Positions 13,275-14,523 of a stretch of DNA of 14,523 bases are shown here, in pieces. The DNA is taken from NCBI GenBank assembly GCA_007119345.1, contig SKPV01000163.1, forward strand, positions 1 to 14,523, written 5' to 3'. Made by a program: the position numbers and the translations under genes. The stretch's first letter is position 1. Each line of letters opens with the position of its first letter. Source of the DNA: Halovivax sp. Lineage in GTDB: Archaea > Halobacteriota > Halobacteria > Halobacteriales > Natrialbaceae. The notes under the pieces are model-generated. The model made no database searches. It was not told where the DNA came from and saw nothing but the letters and a program-made list of their open reading frames with translations.

Positions 13275-13868
13275 TCAGTCGTTCCCGTTCTCGATCGCCG
13301 TCACGAAGCCGTCGCCGTCCCGCGAGAGGCCGGCGGCGCAGACGGCGTGCTCGAAGTCGAGGTCGTACGCCGCGGCGGCCGCCGCCTCGGCCCCGCTCGC
13401 ATCGAAGTCGAACGCTTCGGGCGCGTCGCGCTCGTAGGTCGCGACCAGCGTCGGCTCCTCGACCGCCTCGACCAGGAGGGCGTCCCGGCGGACGGTGGCG
13501 ATCGTCGCGCCCCCGCCGGCGTCGAGCACGCCCGCGATCCGGGGCGTGTCGTAGTCGTCCTTCTCGAAGTCGAGCGCGAGCAGCGCCGTCGCCAGCGCGT
13601 CGCGGGCGGGGTAGCCTGACTGGAGCTTCTCGGCGATCGGATCGACGTGGGATCCGTTGCCGATCGCCGCCGCCTCGCCGCGTGGCGTCTCGACGACGCG
13701 CAGGCAGTTGTAGGAGACGTACGGGTTGTCCGTCTCGGGAGCGTCCTCGGTCGGGCCGACGGTCAGCGTGCCGTCCCGGTCGACGATCCGGCGGTCGGGA
13801 AACGATCGCGAGGAGACGCGGTAGGCCGCGGTCTGCGGGCCGACGACGACGAAGCGTCCGACGTACAT
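13275..13868 (-). CDS. purO: Archaeal IMP cyclohydrolase PurO
   Basis: A 197-residue enzyme closing the purine ring: it converts FAICAR to IMP, the last step of de novo IMP synthesis. Archaea use PurO for this step where bacteria use the PurH cyclohydrolase domain. The sequence shows the family hallmarks MYVGRFVVVG at the start, AYRVSSRSFPDR (about 15-26), NPYVSYNCLRVVETPRG (about 48-64) and AIGNGSHVDPIAEKL (about 67-81), and the length fits the usual near-200 residues. ATG 13868 is chosen because MYVGRF is the conserved N-terminus; the frame extends upstream without family similarity. It lies upstream of the metallophosphoesterase and divergent from tRNA-Gln. Confidence 0.93.
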   Translation of the reverse strand: MYVGRFVVVGPQTAAYRVSSRSFPDRRIVDRDGTLTVGPTEDAPETDNPYVSYNCLRVVETPRGEAAAIGNGSHVDPIAEKLQSGYPARDALATALLALDFEKDDYDTPRIAGVLDAGGGATIATVRRDALLVEAVEEPTLVATYERDAPEAFDFDASGAEAAAAAAYDLDFEHAVCAAGLSRDGDGFVTAIENGND

Positions 13869-13961
13869 ACTCGAGCGTCGCGCGGTGGTCCGTAAGTCGG
13901 TGTCGGTTCCTCCCGTCGACGCGATCTGGGTACCGGCCGGGCCGGACCGCGAAGCGATAGC

Positions 13962-13968
13962 GTTTAGT
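13962..13968 (+). promoter_or_regulatory. TATA-like box of tRNA-Gln
   Basis: GTTTAGT lies 26-32 nt upstream of the mature 5' end of the tRNA, the usual place for an archaeal TATA box. Confidence 0.5.
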
Positions 13969-13993
13969 GACCGAATCCCGTTCTCGCGAATGC

Positions 13994-14066
13994 AGACCCA
14001 TGGGGTAGCGGCCAATCCTGTTGCCTTCTGGGGGCAACGACCCAGGTTCGAATCCTGGTGGGTCTA
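13994..14066 (+). tRNA. tRNA-Gln (anticodon CUG)
   Basis: A full cloverleaf is visible. Acceptor arms AGACCCA (13994-14000) and TGGGTCT (14059-14065) pair, with discriminator A at 14066. The D-loop contains GGTAGCGGCCAAT. The anticodon stem TTGCC/GGCAA closes loop TTCTGGG with anticodon CTG at 14028-14030, reading CAG (Gln). The T-arm is CCAGG-TTCGAAT-CCTGG. No intron is present and the CCA end is not encoded. Confidence 0.96.
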
Positions 14067-14104
14067 CTTCCGTGCGGGCCGGGTTTCTTCCGACGTAATC
14101 GTCC

Positions 14105-14122
14105 ACGAACCCGCGGGTTCGT
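14105..14122. repeat. Perfect 18-bp palindrome downstream of tRNA-Gln
   Basis: ACGAACCCGCGGGTTCGT is a perfect palindrome without spacer, 38 bp after the tRNA. It could be a protein-binding site or a hairpin ending the tRNA transcript; no T-run follows. Confidence 0.6.
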
Positions 14123-14157
14123 CAGCCGCGAGATTCACCACTCACGACGACCGCCAA

Positions 14158-14178
14158 CACCGGCGCGACGCGCCGGTG
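14158..14178. terminator. Nine-bp-stem hairpin between tRNA-Gln and the partial protease gene
   Basis: CACCGGCGC and GCGCCGGTG form a perfect stem around GAC. It lies 24 bp beyond the stop codon of the minus-strand protease and could terminate that gene or the tRNA. There is no clear T-run. Confidence 0.4.
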
Positions 14179-14201
14179 AAGGGGATCGATCGAGGAGGCC
14201 C

Positions 14202-14523
14202 TCAGCCGAACGACCAGGAGAGCCAATCGAGCAGCCTGCCGAGCCAGCTACGGAGCCGGGAGAACAGACCGTCGACCAGCCCCGCGATTCCGTCACCGAT
14301 GCCGTTGCTCCCCGTCGAGCCGCCGCCGTCGGAGCCGGACCCGCCGTTTCCGCCGTCGGAACCGCCGCTGCTTCCGCCCGAACCGGAGTCACCGTCCCCA
14401 CCGCCGCCCGAGCCGGTCCCCAGGCCCGCCGCGTTCACGAGCCCGTCCCCCTCGGCGCAGGTCCCGTGAACCTCCTCGGCGGTCTCCGAGAGCGTCGCAC
14501 GAACCTCGTCGTTCGGGCCCGGA
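14202..14523 (-). CDS. C-terminal part of a probable subtilisin-like (S8) protease
   Basis: Partial gene; the 5' end is beyond the window, leaving 106 residues. The first 37 (including DEVRATLSETAEEVHG, then CAEGDGLVNAAGL) resemble the last helices of subtilase catalytic domains, where V-x-x-x-L-x-x-TA and GxGLVNA precede the domain end. A Gly/Ser/Asp-rich linker of about 35 residues follows, then a C-terminal segment (DGIAGLVDGLFSRLRSWLG followed by RLLDWLSWSFG) that is amphipathic and contains three Trp residues. No catalytic residue falls in the window. The family call is inferred from a short piece. The Gly-rich linker and Trp-rich tail suggest a surface or membrane-associated secreted enzyme. 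Confidence 0.65.
   Translation of the reverse strand, partial: PGPNDEVRATLSETAEEVHGTCAEGDGLVNAAGLGTGSGGGGDGDSGSGGSSGGSDGGNGGSGSDGGGSTGSNGIGDGIAGLVDGLFSRLRSWLGRLLDWLSWSFG

Noticed and set aside
13994..14066. tRNA-Gln as an integration site of a mobile element
   Set aside because: No copy of the tRNA 3' end and no integrase is seen in the window.
12391..14106. 571-codon minus-strand frame over the metallophosphoesterase and purO
   Set aside because: Out-of-frame, Arg-rich shadow covering two recognised genes and even the tRNA.

Overview
The window is chromosomal DNA of a haloarchaeon (class Halobacteria). The DNA is GC-rich, the proteins are strongly acidic (Asp/Glu-rich), few genes have a Shine-Dalgarno sequence, several TATA-like boxes lie 27-30 nt upstream of start codons (leaderless genes), and family members are archaeal: Orc1/Cdc6, DNA polymerase D small subunit, Sec11-type signal peptidase, PurO. 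The genus cannot be told from the sequence. As I recall them, the neighbours of the main Haloferax and Halobacterium origin (oriC1) are the same, so this is probably the principal replication origin region.

Left part (1-5900), replication block: a small two-helix membrane protein (95-385, -), DNA polymerase D small subunit DP1 (492-2120, -), divergent signal peptidase Sec11 (2271-3242, +), a 604-bp gap with a tandem repeat, then orc1/cdc6 (3847-5625, -). The 256 bp upstream of orc1 look like an origin: an ORB-like box next to the orc1 start, a 9-bp inverted repeat, an AT-rich stretch, and a half-ORB on the far side. The most striking observation is that similar ORB-like boxes (CCAGT-x-GAAACG plus a G-run) also lie inside the DP1 linker-coding region (an inverted pair), inside the Orc1 linker-coding region, and in the sec11-orc1 gap.

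Middle part (5882-11932), metabolic block: a GNAT-like protein (-), aspartokinase lysC (+), an unknown acidic protein (+), an AMP-forming fatty-acyl-CoA ligase (-) and, divergent from it, tryptophanase tnaA (+). LysC makes aspartyl phosphate for the Lys/Thr/Met branch. TnaA degrades tryptophan and has the residues that separate tryptophanase from tyrosine phenol-lyase.

Right part (11982-14523): a small membrane protein, a YfcE/MJ0936-type metallophosphoesterase and the archaeal IMP cyclohydrolase purO (all -), then tRNA-Gln(CUG) (+), and the C-terminal end of a probable subtilisin-like protease with a Gly-rich linker and a Trp-rich amphipathic tail (-, cut by the window edge).

A second recurring theme is short tandem repeats with a period of 28-30 bp in four separate gene gaps or gene ends (3290-3398, 7684-7741, 8462-8548, 12379-12476). 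Two of them share a related core.
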